From: Faecalibacter sp. LW9
GTDB lineage: Bacteria; Bacteroidota; Bacteroidia; Flavobacteriales; Weeksellaceae
Direction: 5' to 3'
DNA: 64,000 nt
Assembly (NCBI RefSeq): GCF_034661295.1
Contig: NZ_CP141062.1
Coordinates: 1,364,001 to 1,428,000 of the forward strand
Positions 1-8,750 of this stretch are shown piece by piece (positions within the stretch are counted from its first letter, which is position 1; every line of letters starts with the position of its first letter). The translations under genes were made by a program, and so were the position numbers. The notes under the pieces were generated by a model. The model saw only the letters and a program-made list of their open reading frames with translations, was not told where the DNA came from and ran no database searches.

Positions 1-8
1 TTATTTCC

Positions 9-1274
9 ATGAATTTTTTCAGATCTCTTTTTGTTGTTGTAATCACATTCATACATTTTTATGGTTTTGCTCAAGTTATCGAGGTAAAACCTCCACAGAA
101 TATTGCAACCATTCAAGTATTTAATCCCCAACGCAATGATAATACTCCAATCATTAAATTAAATTCCAATGAATATTTATTGTTTTTGTTTGATGATTTA
201 GATGCTGGCTATAAACGCTACAATTATAAGATTGAACATCGAAACGCTGATTGGTCAGAGTCTGGAATATTTGAATCTGAATTTATTCAAGGACAAAACA
301 GTGATTTTATTCGTACCCATAAGAATTCGTTTAATACCTATAAGAAGTATACCAATTATCAATTGCAGTTTCCGAATCGAGAAATGAATGTGAAATTAGG
401 AGGAAATTACTTGTTGAAAGTCTATTTAGATAATGAAGATCAGCCTGTTTTTACTAAGCGTTTCGCAGTCTATCAAGGTAACGTAGAAGTTGGTATGCAA
501 ACTTCTCGTTACAATAATCCGGTAAACAAAGAAGTGAATCAAAGAATACAAACAATCGTTTCAAGTGGTTCACAAAATTTTACAGAAACACCGGATGGTG
601 GTCGTTTATTCATCATGAAAAACAACAATTGGAATGAATACATTACAGATATTCGTCCCGATTTTACACGTAACAATCAATTAACGTTTAATAATGTAGA
701 GTGGACATTTGAAGGAGGGAGTGAATACAATTGGTTTGATACAAAAAACTTGGATGTACCGGGTTTAACTACAGAACGTAACTTCAGAAAAGATTCAGTG
801 TATCACACAGTTTTACGGGTAGACTTTCCGAAATACAATTTACCATATGACGATTTTGGAGATGTCAATGGGAATTTCTATATCCGAAATAATCGTTATG
901 GAAACGAATATTTAGCAGCATCAGAAGCAGACTATTCTTGGATCTATTTTGCTTTAGATGCTTTTGAAGATCAAAACGGGCAATTCGAGCCTTATGTTGT
1001 AGGAGCTTTTAACAATTGGGAAATTTCGCCAACATCGAAAATGAAATATAATTCAGAATCCAAATTATGGGAAAATGAATACTTTCTGAAACAAGGATAT
1101 TACAATTATCAGTATGTAGTTCTAAATAAAAAGACGAATCGTATAGAACCAAGTTATGTCAGCGGAAGTTTTTGGCAAACAGAAAATATGTATCAAGGTC
1201 TTTTTTATTATCGCCCGTGGGGAGGACGATATGATATCTTAATGGGCTATGGTGAAGCCAATACAAGAAGATAA
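9..1274 (+). CDS. Type IX secretion system plug protein (DUF5103 family)
   Basis: Protein of 421 residues with a signal peptide (about residues 1-21, ending FYGFAQ), so it is exported. The body is a beta-rich DUF5103 domain; the C-terminal third carries an aromatic-rich, carbohydrate-binding-module-like stretch (YVVGAFNNWE near residue 335) that is typical of the family. Known members plug the periplasmic side of the giant SprA outer-membrane translocon of the type IX secretion system. The start at the first ATG of the window is supported by the signal peptide directly behind it. The gene stands alone here, followed by a remnant T9SS cargo gene. Family assignment comes from recognition of the sequence, not from a search. 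Confidence 0.85.
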   Translation: MNFFRSLFVVVITFIHFYGFAQVIEVKPPQNIATIQVFNPQRNDNTPIIKLNSNEYLLFLFDDLDAGYKRYNYKIEHRNADWSESGIFESEFIQGQNSDFIRTHKNSFNTYKKYTNYQLQFPNREMNVKLGGNYLLKVYLDNEDQPVFTKRFAVYQGNVEVGMQTSRYNNPVNKEVNQRIQTIVSSGSQNFTETPDGGRLFIMKNNNWNEYITDIRPDFTRNNQLTFNNVEWTFEGGSEYNWFDTKNLDVPGLTTERNFRKDSVYHTVLRVDFPKYNLPYDDFGDVNGNFYIRNNRYGNEYLAASEADYSWIYFALDAFEDQNGQFEPYVVGAFNNWEISPTSKMKYNSESKLWENEYFLKQGYYNYQYVVLNKKTNRIEPSYVSGSFWQTENMYQGLFYYRPWGGRYDILMGYGEANTRR

Positions 1275-1326
1275 ATGAAAGTTACTTCAAGTAACTATTT
1301 GTAATATTTGGTGTATTGTGAAATGT

Positions 1327-1362
1327 TTTGTTAATTCATGCACATTAACATGAATTAACAAA
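1327..1362. repeat. Perfect 14-bp inverted repeat upstream of the T9SS cargo remnant
   Basis: Arms TTTGTTAATTCATG (1327-1340) and CATGAATTAACAAA (1349-1362) are exact reverse complements around an 8-nt spacer. The right arm ends 10 nt before the ATG at 1373. No T-tract follows it, so it is not an ordinary terminator. It could be an operator, a recombination site or an mRNA hairpin at the ribosome binding site; the sequence does not decide between these. Confidence 0.85.
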
Positions 1363-1372
1363 CACACTTATT

Positions 1373-1720
1373 ATGAAGAGAAATTTTAATACAACTGAAT
1401 ATTCAAACCCTTGTTTAGCAGAATCATCTTACGGTCAAGCGGAGGATTATTCTGTCAATGTAGGAACATTATCTACAGTAGATACAACAAAATCTTCTAT
1501 AAAAGTTTATCCTAATCCAGTGGTAGATTATTTAGTTGTAGAATCTTTCTCTGAAGCAAAATTCATTTCAGTTATTGATATTACAGGACGCCAAGTGTTA
1601 TCTCAAAATCCATCGTCTAAAGTAAATCGTGTGAATATGTCTTCATTATCTGCAGGAACATACATTGTTACTGTTGAGTCAAATGATGGTGTACAATCAT
1701 TTAAAGTAATTAAAAAGTAG
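1373..1720 (+). pseudogene. Remnant of a T9SS-secreted protein: GEVED tail plus type A sorting domain
   Basis: This 115-residue frame has no signal peptide. Residues about 10-30 (NPCLAESSYGQAEDYSVNV) look like the end of a GEVED domain, and residues about 42-115 form a type A sorting domain (start IKVYPNPV, then LSAGTYIVTV, end SFKVIKK), which normally directs export by the type IX system. A sorting domain without an N-terminal Sec signal cannot enter the pathway, so this is best read as the 3' end of a larger gene whose front has been lost. An in-frame stop lies in the loop of the upstream inverted repeat, so the frame cannot be extended. It could still be expressed as a short cytoplasmic protein. 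Confidence 0.7.
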
Positions 1721-1744
1721 TCTTTTTTTAACAAAAGATAATAT

Positions 1745-1771
1745 GCCCTTGTTCACTGATCAGGGTTTTTT
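1745..1771 (+). terminator. Rho-independent terminator after the T9SS remnant
   Basis: CCCT(T)G and CAGGG pair around a short loop and are followed by six T residues. It lies 25 nt after the stop at 1720. The stem is short with one bulge, so confidence is moderate. Confidence 0.55.
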
Positions 1772-1793
1772 GTTATAAATTAGATGAGATTTT

Positions 1794-2780
1794 ATGCTTA
1801 TGAAATTTTATTCAATTATAGCTTTTCTTTTTTTATTAATTGGTTGCTCTAAAGAACAGAATATCCCCATTGATTTTTATTACTGGCGTTCGAATTATTC
1901 TTTAAATGATATAGAAAAACAAGCAGTAAAAGATTATGATGTGCATAATATTTATGTACGATTGTTTGATGTGGATCGAAAAGATATCCATCCACAACCT
2001 ATTGGTGTGATTAAAAATTTTGATGCATCAATGCTAGATGTCAATTATATTCCCACCGTGTTTATTACCAATCGAACATTTCAATCCATGAATGTATCCG
2101 AAGTTAAAATTTTAGCAAAAAACGTAAATCAATTGATTGCTGAGATTGCAAAAGCAGGAAAATTAGACAAATATTCTGAAATTCAGATTGATTGCGATTG
2201 GACAAAATCAACACGAGAGAATTATTTTCAATTTCTGAAAGAACTTAAGCAAATCTCAAATAAGCAAATTTCAGCTACTTTGCGTTTGCATCAAGTCAAA
2301 TTTAAGGATAGGGAAGGGGTTCCTCCATTAGATAAAATGGTTTTGATGTGTTATGCTACTGAAAATCCATCAGAAGTAAAGGATAAGAATTCCATTTTAG
2401 ATGTTGATTTAGCGAAAGATTATTTGGAGAATTTGGAAGATTATCCCATAAATATGGATGTTGCTTTACCTATATATTCTTGGGCAATATTGACGAATCA
2501 TTTAGGGAAAATCAAATTGATTAATTCTTTCTCGGAAGAAAATTTAAAAGATAAACCTGTAAAACCTTTAGGAAATGGAGTCTTTGAAGTTGAAGATGAT
2601 TTTTTTATCGAGCAGTTTTATGTTAGTAAAGGATTTAAAATAAAAATTGAAAATGTTCCTAGTGAAACTTTAGCGACCATGAAACAATTTATAAATCGTA
2701 AATTACATGATGATTATCGATTAATTTATTATCATTTGGATCAAAAATTTATTACCAATTATAATCTTAACCGTCTTTAA
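1794..2780 (+). CDS. Lipoprotein of unknown function
   Basis: Protein of 328 residues with a short hydrophobic signal and a lipobox (LLIGC, Cys at residue 18), so it should be a lipid-anchored envelope protein. An alternative ATG at 1800 (MKFYS) gives a more typical lipoprotein N-terminus. The remainder is soluble and mixed alpha/beta; IDCDWTKSTRENYFQFLKEL and MDVALPIYSWA look like strands and helices of a TIM-barrel-like fold, which is only an impression. The stop is one base from the next start (2782), so the two genes are almost certainly cotranscribed and probably act together. I do not recognise a characterised family. Confidence 0.75.
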   Translation: MLMKFYSIIAFLFLLIGCSKEQNIPIDFYYWRSNYSLNDIEKQAVKDYDVHNIYVRLFDVDRKDIHPQPIGVIKNFDASMLDVNYIPTVFITNRTFQSMNVSEVKILAKNVNQLIAEIAKAGKLDKYSEIQIDCDWTKSTRENYFQFLKELKQISNKQISATLRLHQVKFKDREGVPPLDKMVLMCYATENPSEVKDKNSILDVDLAKDYLENLEDYPINMDVALPIYSWAILTNHLGKIKLINSFSEENLKDKPVKPLGNGVFEVEDDFFIEQFYVSKGFKIKIENVPSETLATMKQFINRKLHDDYRLIYYHLDQKFITNYNLNRL

Positions 2781-2781
2781 T

Positions 2782-5316
2782 ATGAAAAAAATAATCTTAG
2801 GTTTGTCCTTAGCGTTTGGACTATCTATACCATCTTTAGCTTGTGCTGATAGCAGTGAAGATTATTCTTATTATAATCTTTTCAATCAAGCTATTATCCA
2901 TTCACCGCAATATCAACCATTTTTAATGACTTTTGATAATCCTTATTACGATACAACAGGTGTTGATATGAAGGATGAAAAAATTGAAGACTGGTCAAAA
3001 TATCTGAATATTTCTTATGATGATGCATACTATTTAGTCTACAAAGTATCTAAACAATCTGTAGTCCAATTAACAAAAACGGGTAAAACCACGGATCAGA
3101 AACTAAAATTTGCAAATTCATCATTTGTTCAAAAACATAAACAAGCACTTTTATATTTATCGTATGCGAAGTATTTAGAACCATACATGAATCACAATTA
3201 TATTGATACAGGTGAATCATGGAGCTATATACCACGCAGTGATCAAAAAGCTACACTTTTAGATTACAATAAAGTAATGAATGTTTTGGAGCGCAGTTAT
3301 AAAGCGGAATCGGATACAGAATTGAAAATGCGATATGCTTATCAAATGGTTCGCTTTGCACATTATTCGAATCAATACAAAACGGCAATTCAGTTGTTTA
3401 ATCAATACGTTAAACCCTTGAATACTAAATCCACGATGTATTATTATGCTTTAGATCAAAAAGCAGGAGCGGAGCGTGCAGTTGGGAATTACATCCAAGC
3501 CAATTACGATTTCTTTGAAGTATTTTCTCACACCAAAAACAGAAAAGAAAGTGCTTATAATTCAATGAAAGTAACTCAGGATTTGAATTTTGAACAAATG
3601 CTATTGAAGGCGAAAACCAATCAAGAAAAAATGGATTTATATCTATTGATTGGATACCGAGAGTTTAGTAATCCATTGGCAGCTATGCGACAAATCACGA
3701 AATTAGATCCAAATGCTGAACAAGCAAAAGTATTATATGCTCGTGCTATTAATTTGATTGAACGAAATTATTTACTTCAATATGCGAACGGGAACAATTG
3801 GTCTGATAAGAAAGTAAATCCATCTAAATTGCCATCATTATCTCAAAATGGTTTTGATACTGATTTGCCAATTAGTTTTTTAAATGAAACTTTAGCTTTA
3901 GGAAAAGAACAAGCTCAAAAAACTAAAGATGGAGATTTTTGGAATCTTTCAGTGGCTTATTTAGCAACAATTTCGAAGGATTTTTCGACGGCTAAATCTT
4001 ATTTAAGTAAGGTAAATTCGAAACATTCAGATTTTATTCTACATAAAAAAATGATTGAAATGCTGATGGATCTGAATCAACAGGACAAAATTACACCGGC
4101 TTATGAACAAAGTATTATGGCAAAATATGGTGAGATTTTAAACTTTGAACTGAAATATCCAGCAGAATACGAATATGGAGCTAAGATTTTTACGGATGAT
4201 GAATTACTAAAAGATCGTTTTAGAGAAATCGCGAAAGATATTTTAGCCAATCGATATTTTTTACAAGGTGATAAAGCAAAAGCTTTTTTAATTCATAATT
4301 CGATTTATGATTTGGCATACAATGTCAATTGGCCATTACTGAATGCTATTGATGAACTCGATCAAAAGTCCAATAAGAATGAGTTTGAAAAGTATTTGGT
4401 TTCGAATATTACTTATTTGAAATATAATGAGAATACGTATGAATCTTGGAAAGAAAAATCAAAATTTAAGTTAGCAGATTTTATAGCAAACTATAAAGGA
4501 ACTTTATATTTGAAAGAGCGTAAATTTGATTTGGCGAAGCGCGAATTTTCAAAAGTCCCGACCGATTTTAGCATCGAAACATCATCTTATTATACATCGG
4601 ATAAAAATTATTCGTACAATTGGTATAGTGGTATTTCTAACGGAATTTTTGGATACAATAAAATAGAATGTTTTACATGTCCCGAGTCTGAAGTGATTTC
4701 CAAGCCGTATGTTTCGGAGTTTACATTCATTAAACCTAAAATGAATAAATTAGAACTGACGGAAGCCATTATTAAGTTAGTAGATATCGCAAAGAAATCG
4801 GATGAACGTGGGATTAAAGCAAATTATTTATTAGCTAATTTCTATTATAATACGACTTCTTTAGGGTATTTTAGAGAGCTTCTATCATTTGATCGCAACA
4901 ACGAACATGGTCCAAAGTTTCATAAATTCATTAATCCAAAATTTGAAAATAAAATAATGGACGAGCTTTTTATCAATTACTATAAGAATTATGAAATGGC
5001 AGCTCAGTATCTAAGTAATTATACGATTAGCTCCGATTATATAAAAACAGCTTTAGCGAAAGTAAAAGATCCAGAATTGAAAGCTCAAATTCTATTTACA
5101 GCTTCTAAAATTGAACAGGGACAATTTTATGATTATGCTGCAAATAACTTAACGGACTATGAATGGTACATTGATTTTGCTACGGATGAAATGATTAAAT
5201 ATAAGGTAAAAAACTACCGAAAGTATTTTGATCAACTGAAAACTTTATCTTCGACAAAAACATATAAAGAAGTAAAAAGTAACTGTATGTATTTTGATAC
5301 CTACGTTAATTTATAA
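2782..5316 (+). CDS. Large exported protein with repeat-like helical regions, unknown function
   Basis: Protein of 844 residues beginning with a signal peptide (MKKIILGLSLAFGLSIPSLA); a cysteine follows directly (LAC at about residue 21), so a weak lipobox is possible. Several segments read like paired helices of TPR type (for example NRYFLQGDKAKAFLIHNSIYD and KGTLYLKERKFDLAKREFSKV), with many Tyr, Lys and Asn residues. It starts one base after the upstream lipoprotein gene and ends at a strong terminator, forming a two-gene unit. Function is unknown; scaffold or partner of the lipoprotein at the cell surface is a guess from the layout only. Confidence 0.75.
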   Translation: MKKIILGLSLAFGLSIPSLACADSSEDYSYYNLFNQAIIHSPQYQPFLMTFDNPYYDTTGVDMKDEKIEDWSKYLNISYDDAYYLVYKVSKQSVVQLTKTGKTTDQKLKFANSSFVQKHKQALLYLSYAKYLEPYMNHNYIDTGESWSYIPRSDQKATLLDYNKVMNVLERSYKAESDTELKMRYAYQMVRFAHYSNQYKTAIQLFNQYVKPLNTKSTMYYYALDQKAGAERAVGNYIQANYDFFEVFSHTKNRKESAYNSMKVTQDLNFEQMLLKAKTNQEKMDLYLLIGYREFSNPLAAMRQITKLDPNAEQAKVLYARAINLIERNYLLQYANGNNWSDKKVNPSKLPSLSQNGFDTDLPISFLNETLALGKEQAQKTKDGDFWNLSVAYLATISKDFSTAKSYLSKVNSKHSDFILHKKMIEMLMDLNQQDKITPAYEQSIMAKYGEILNFELKYPAEYEYGAKIFTDDELLKDRFREIAKDILANRYFLQGDKAKAFLIHNSIYDLAYNVNWPLLNAIDELDQKSNKNEFEKYLVSNITYLKYNENTYESWKEKSKFKLADFIANYKGTLYLKERKFDLAKREFSKVPTDFSIETSSYYTSDKNYSYNWYSGISNGIFGYNKIECFTCPESEVISKPYVSEFTFIKPKMNKLELTEAIIKLVDIAKKSDERGIKANYLLANFYYNTTSLGYFRELLSFDRNNEHGPKFHKFINPKFENKIMDELFINYYKNYEMAAQYLSNYTISSDYIKTALAKVKDPELKAQILFTASKIEQGQFYDYAANNLTDYEWYIDFATDEMIKYKVKNYRKYFDQLKTLSSTKTYKEVKSNCMYFDTYVNL

Positions 5317-5347
5317 AAAAAGGTTCTCCAATGGAGAACCTTTTTTT
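5314..5347. terminator. Bidirectional terminator between converging genes
   Basis: AGGTTCTCC (5321-5329) and GGAGAACCT (5333-5341) form a perfect 9-bp stem with a 3-nt loop, flanked by A residues on the left and T residues on the right. It can end transcription from both the 2782-5316 gene and the reverse-strand lipoprotein gene. Confidence 0.9.
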
Positions 5348-5348
5348 A

Positions 5349-5792
5349 TTATAGTATTTCAGAAGCCGGGATGAGAACCGATTTCGTAGGATATGTTCTT
5401 CCGTCAGGAAATCCTAATTGTAAAAAGACTTCAAGTGTATCTTGAGGAGTTAAAACTTCACTTAATTGTTTATTTGAATCTTGAGGTAAAATTTTTACTG
5501 TACTTTGATACGAATAAGAATCTCCTATTTTTTTTGCGTTTTTTGAATCAAATATACCTTTAATACGAACTTTTTGTTCTTTAAAAGATTGTGTTTTGAT
5601 ATGGCCGATCACACGTTGATCAGGAAATCGATATTTTTCTTGTATGGATTTTAAGTCAGCATTTGTAGATAAAGTAATTTCATAATTTCCTTTATTTTTT
5701 TTGATTTCCACCAATTCACTTGCATAAGTTTTGTTGTCTAAATGGCATGAAATTAAAAGTCCAAAAAATAAAAGTCCAAAAAGTTTTCTCAT
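5349..5792 (-). CDS. Small lipoprotein of unknown function
   Basis: Protein of 147 residues with a signal peptide and clear lipobox (LLISC, Cys at about residue 16). The mature part is short, charged and beta-rich, with QVRIKGIFDSKN-like strands and a C-terminal region (LQLGFPDGRTYPTKSVLIP) that suggests a compact barrel or sandwich. No catalytic motif is visible. It is a single gene reading toward the terminator at 5314-5347 and divergent from pruA. A sequence TACATTTG on its own strand (5824-5831) could be its -7 box. Family not recognised. Confidence 0.75.
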   Translation of the reverse strand: MRKLFGLLFFGLLISCHLDNKTYASELVEIKKNKGNYEITLSTNADLKSIQEKYRFPDQRVIGHIKTQSFKEQKVRIKGIFDSKNAKKIGDSYSYQSTVKILPQDSNKQLSEVLTPQDTLEVFLQLGFPDGRTYPTKSVLIPASEIL

Positions 5793-5856
5793 AATAGGAG
5801 TGGATAGTGTTCATCTGTAGTTACAAATGTATCAAATCGAATCCATTTATTTTTCT

Positions 5857-5864
5857 TAAATTTG
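5857..5864 (+). promoter_or_regulatory. Possible -7 box of pruA
   Basis: TAAATTTG matches the Bacteroidota TAnnTTTG element 44 nt upstream of the pruA start. No good TTTG element is seen 19 bases upstream, so this is only half of a promoter. Confidence 0.4.
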
Positions 5865-5907
5865 AAGGGCTTAAAAAAAGGCAAACAAAACAAAATATTA
5901 TAAAGAA

Positions 5908-7536
5908 ATGGCTAAATCATTTGCACAAATTCCTACTGTCGTAAACGAAGAGGTAAAATCTTATGCTCCTGGATCTCCAGAAAGAGCAGAATTATTAGAT
6001 ACTTATAAGAAAATGTATAATGAGGTAATTGAAGTTCCTCAATATATCGGTTCTGAAGAAATTTACACTGGTGTGAAGAAAGAGATTCGTCCACCACATG
6101 ATCACCAAAAAGTAGTTGGTTACTATCACGAAGGTACGCAAGCTGATGTACAAAAAGCAATTGATACAGCATTAGCAGCAAGAAATTCTTGGGCAAATAT
6201 GGCGTGGGAAGATCGTGCAGCAATCTTCTTAAAAGCAGCAGATTTAATCGCCGGTCCTTACCGCGCAAAAATGAATGCAGCTACAATGATCGGGCAATCA
6301 AAGAATGCAATGCAAGCAGAGATCGACTCAGCATGTGAGTTAATTGACTTTTTACGTTTCAACGTGAAATTCATGACAGAAATCTATGCTGATCAGCCAA
6401 TTTCATCTCCAGGGGTTTGGAATAAAGTAGAATATCGTCCTTTAGAAGGATTTACTTTTGCGATTACGCCATTCAACTTTACAGCAATTGCTGGGAATTT
6501 ACCATCATGTATGGCTTTAATGGGGAACGTTGTAGTTTGGAAACCTTCAGACAAACAAGTTTATGCAGCTAAAGTCACTATGGAAGTGTTCAAAAAAGCA
6601 GGTTTACCAGATGGTGTAATTAATATGGTCTTAGCTGATCCAGCGGAAACGGCTACAACTTGTATTTCTCACCCAGATTTTGCAGGGTTACACTTTACAG
6701 GTTCAACACATGTTTTCAAACATTTATGGAAACAAATTGGAAATAATGTTGATATTCACAAAACTTATCCACGTGTAGTAGGGGAAACGGGAGGAAAAGA
6801 TTTTGTAATGGTTCACAAATCTGCATGTCCTACAGAAGTAGCAGTAGGTTTAGTTCGTGGAGCATTCGAATATCAAGGTCAAAAATGTTCAGCGGCATCT
6901 CGTGCATATATACCATCGAATTTATGGCCAGAAGTTGAGAAACAAATGAAAGAAATGTTAGCTACAATTACAGTAGGTTCTCCAGAAGATTTCTCAAATT
7001 TTGTGACTGCTGTGATTGATTCGAATTCATTTAAGAAAATTACAGGATTTATTGATCGTGCAAAAGCATCTTCTGAAGCAGAAATTATTGCTGGAGGTAC
7101 TTATAATGATGAAGTAGGTTACTTTATTGATCCTACAGTGATTGTAACTACAAATCCTAAATACGAATCAATGACGGATGAAATCTTCGGACCTGTGTTA
7201 TCTATCTATGTTTATGATGAGAACCAATATGAAGAAACTTTAAAATTAGTGGATGAAACTTCGGCTTATGCTTTAACAGGTTCAATCTTTGCTCAAGATC
7301 GTGCAGCAGTAGAAACAGCTTATAAAGCGTTAGAAAATGCGGCAGGTAATTTCTATATTAATGACAAGCCAACAGGAGCAGTTGTTGGTCAACAACCATT
7401 CGGTGGAGCACGTGCTTCTGGAACTAATGATAAAGCAGGTTCAGCAATGAACTTATTACGTTGGGTTTCTGTACGTACAGTGAAAGAAACATTAGTACCA
7501 GCGAAAGATTATAAATACCCATTTTTAGCAAAATAA
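5908..7536 (+). CDS. pruA: L-glutamate gamma-semialdehyde (1-pyrroline-5-carboxylate) dehydrogenase
   Basis: Protein of 542 residues of the aldehyde dehydrogenase superfamily, of the long single-function form like that of mitochondria. It oxidises glutamate semialdehyde to glutamate with NAD+, the second step of proline breakdown. The general-base glutamate is in VGETGGKD (Glu293) and the catalytic cysteine in GQKCSAASR (Cys327); the Rossmann region includes WKPSDKQVYAA and FTGSTHVF. The C-terminal PFGGARASGTNDKAG segment is typical of this group. Full length. A proline dehydrogenase partner is not in the window. It is a single gene closed by a strong terminator. Confidence 0.95.
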   Translation: MAKSFAQIPTVVNEEVKSYAPGSPERAELLDTYKKMYNEVIEVPQYIGSEEIYTGVKKEIRPPHDHQKVVGYYHEGTQADVQKAIDTALAARNSWANMAWEDRAAIFLKAADLIAGPYRAKMNAATMIGQSKNAMQAEIDSACELIDFLRFNVKFMTEIYADQPISSPGVWNKVEYRPLEGFTFAITPFNFTAIAGNLPSCMALMGNVVVWKPSDKQVYAAKVTMEVFKKAGLPDGVINMVLADPAETATTCISHPDFAGLHFTGSTHVFKHLWKQIGNNVDIHKTYPRVVGETGGKDFVMVHKSACPTEVAVGLVRGAFEYQGQKCSAASRAYIPSNLWPEVEKQMKEMLATITVGSPEDFSNFVTAVIDSNSFKKITGFIDRAKASSEAEIIAGGTYNDEVGYFIDPTVIVTTNPKYESMTDEIFGPVLSIYVYDENQYEETLKLVDETSAYALTGSIFAQDRAAVETAYKALENAAGNFYINDKPTGAVVGQQPFGGARASGTNDKAGSAMNLLRWVSVRTVKETLVPAKDYKYPFLAK

Positions 7537-7547
7537 TATTTATCTTT

Positions 7548-7577
7548 ATAGCCCCGCAAAAGCGGGGCTATTTTTTT
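7548..7577 (+). terminator. Rho-independent terminator after pruA
   Basis: ATAGCCCCGC (7548-7557) pairs with GCGGGGCTAT (7562-7571) around an AAAA loop, followed by a run of T. The T-run ends four bases before the next start codon at 7582. Confidence 0.92.
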
Positions 7578-7581
7578 GATA

Positions 7582-8511
7582 ATGAGCAAGAATTCAGAAA
7601 CAGCAGTAAAGGCTTCAGTATTCAGTATTATAGGGAATGCGAGTTTAGCGTTAATTAAATTTTTAGGAGGTTACTTTGGGAACTCTTATGCTTTGATTGC
7701 TGATGCTATCGAGTCTTCAACTGATGTTTTCTCTTCCATTTTAGTTTTCTTAGGTTTAAAATATTCGTCTCGTCCAGCCGATGAAAATCATCCCTATGGG
7801 CATGGAAAAGCAGAAGCATTAATTACTTTTTTAGTTGTATTATCACTTATTGTTGCTGCAATTGTTATTGCGTACGAAAGTGTTCATAATATTTTTACAC
7901 CTCACGAACGTCCAGAAGCATTTACATTAATTATTTTGGGAGGAATTATCATTTTTAAAGAAGCTTCTTTTCAATATGTGATGAAGAAAAGTCGCCAAAC
8001 GAATAGCTCTTCTTTAAAGGCAGATGCCTGGCATCATCGTTCAGATGCTATAACCTCTCTAATGGCATTTATCGGGATTTCGATTTCTTTGATTATGGGT
8101 GATGGATGGGAAATAGCCGATGATGTAACAGCATTAATTGCATCTGGATTTATCATTTTTAATGCTTACAATATTTTAAGACCAGCACTTGGTGAAATGA
8201 TGGATGAGGATCTTTACGGAGTTGAAAACGAAAGAATCAAAGTTATTGCTCGTAAAGTACCAGGCGTAAAAGCTGTTGAGAAATGTGTGATGAGAAAATC
8301 AGGAATGGTTTATTTTGTGGATATGCATGCAGTAGTTAGTGGAAGTTTATCGGTTGCTGAAGGTCATGCAATTAGTCATTTGATTAAAGATCGAGTAATG
8401 GAAGTTATCCCAGAAATACAAGATGTGCTCGTGCATATCGAACCTGATTTTGTTTCGATCGAAGAATATTATAAAAATTTTAGAAAAATATCAATCAATA
8501 GAGAGCTGTAA
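7582..8511 (+). CDS. Cation diffusion facilitator (CDF) family metal efflux transporter
   Basis: Protein of about 309 residues with an N-terminal membrane domain of roughly five to six helices and a C-terminal cytoplasmic domain from about residue 205. Family metal-site residues are visible in ADAIESSTDVFSS and DAWHHRSDAITS, the paired D/H motifs that bind divalent metal in the membrane. The C-terminal domain ends with QDVLVHIEPD, the usual CDF signature. It exports Zn, Fe, Mn or similar ions in exchange for protons; the substrate cannot be told from sequence. I chose the ATG at 7582 over an upstream TTG at 7576, because the latter lies inside the pruA terminator T-run. Confidence 0.92.
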   Translation: MSKNSETAVKASVFSIIGNASLALIKFLGGYFGNSYALIADAIESSTDVFSSILVFLGLKYSSRPADENHPYGHGKAEALITFLVVLSLIVAAIVIAYESVHNIFTPHERPEAFTLIILGGIIIFKEASFQYVMKKSRQTNSSSLKADAWHHRSDAITSLMAFIGISISLIMGDGWEIADDVTALIASGFIIFNAYNILRPALGEMMDEDLYGVENERIKVIARKVPGVKAVEKCVMRKSGMVYFVDMHAVVSGSLSVAEGHAISHLIKDRVMEVIPEIQDVLVHIEPDFVSIEEYYKNFRKISINREL

Positions 8512-8531
8512 TACATACAGCTCTTTTTTTT
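8502..8531 (+). terminator. Terminator overlapping the CDF stop codon
   Basis: AGAGCTGTA (8502-8510) and TACAGCTCT (8516-8524) form a perfect 9-bp stem with a 5-nt loop, followed by a T-run. The stop codon at 8509-8511 sits in the stem and loop. Confidence 0.9.
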
Positions 8532-8539
8532 GTCAATTC

Positions 8540-8620
8540 ATGTATTTTCGATTAGATCGTTATTTTACCCAATTTAAAGTTACAGAAAGAGCGCATCAAC
8601 AAGGTATTGTTAAAGCTTAA
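8540..8620 (+). CDS. Possible 26-residue small ORF, unknown
   Basis: An ATG-started frame of 26 codons sits between the CDF terminator and the acyl-CoA dehydrogenase promoter. Its product reads MYFRLDRYFTQF then KVTERAHQQGIVKA. The pattern RLDRY...GIVKA faintly recalls the start of an S4-type RNA-binding domain, so it may be a decayed gene, but the match is too short to rely on. No promoter or ribosome binding site is evident. Confidence 0.2.
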   Translation: MYFRLDRYFTQFKVTERAHQQGIVKA

Positions 8621-8673
8621 AAACGTTTTATTTTAGAAGGATACAAACATTTTTTTAACAAATTAAATAAGAC

Positions 8674-8703
8674 TTTTACAATAGAATCAACCCTGTAATT
8701 TTG
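8674..8703 (+). promoter_or_regulatory. Promoter of the acyl-CoA dehydrogenase gene
   Basis: TTTT (8674-8677) in the -33 position, 18 bases, then TAATTTTG (8696-8703), which fits TAnnTTTG. This places the transcript start near 8710 and gives a leader of about 40 nt before the ATG at 8751. Confidence 0.55.
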
Positions 8704-8750
8704 CAGGTTATTATATTTTGTTAAATTTGATATTATCAATCAACAAAAAA

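Noticed and set aside
8423-8620. 65-residue frame that overlaps the end of the CDF gene
   Set aside because: The first part is out of frame over the transporter coding sequence and crosses its terminator. Only the final ATG-started 26 codons were kept, as a weak candidate.
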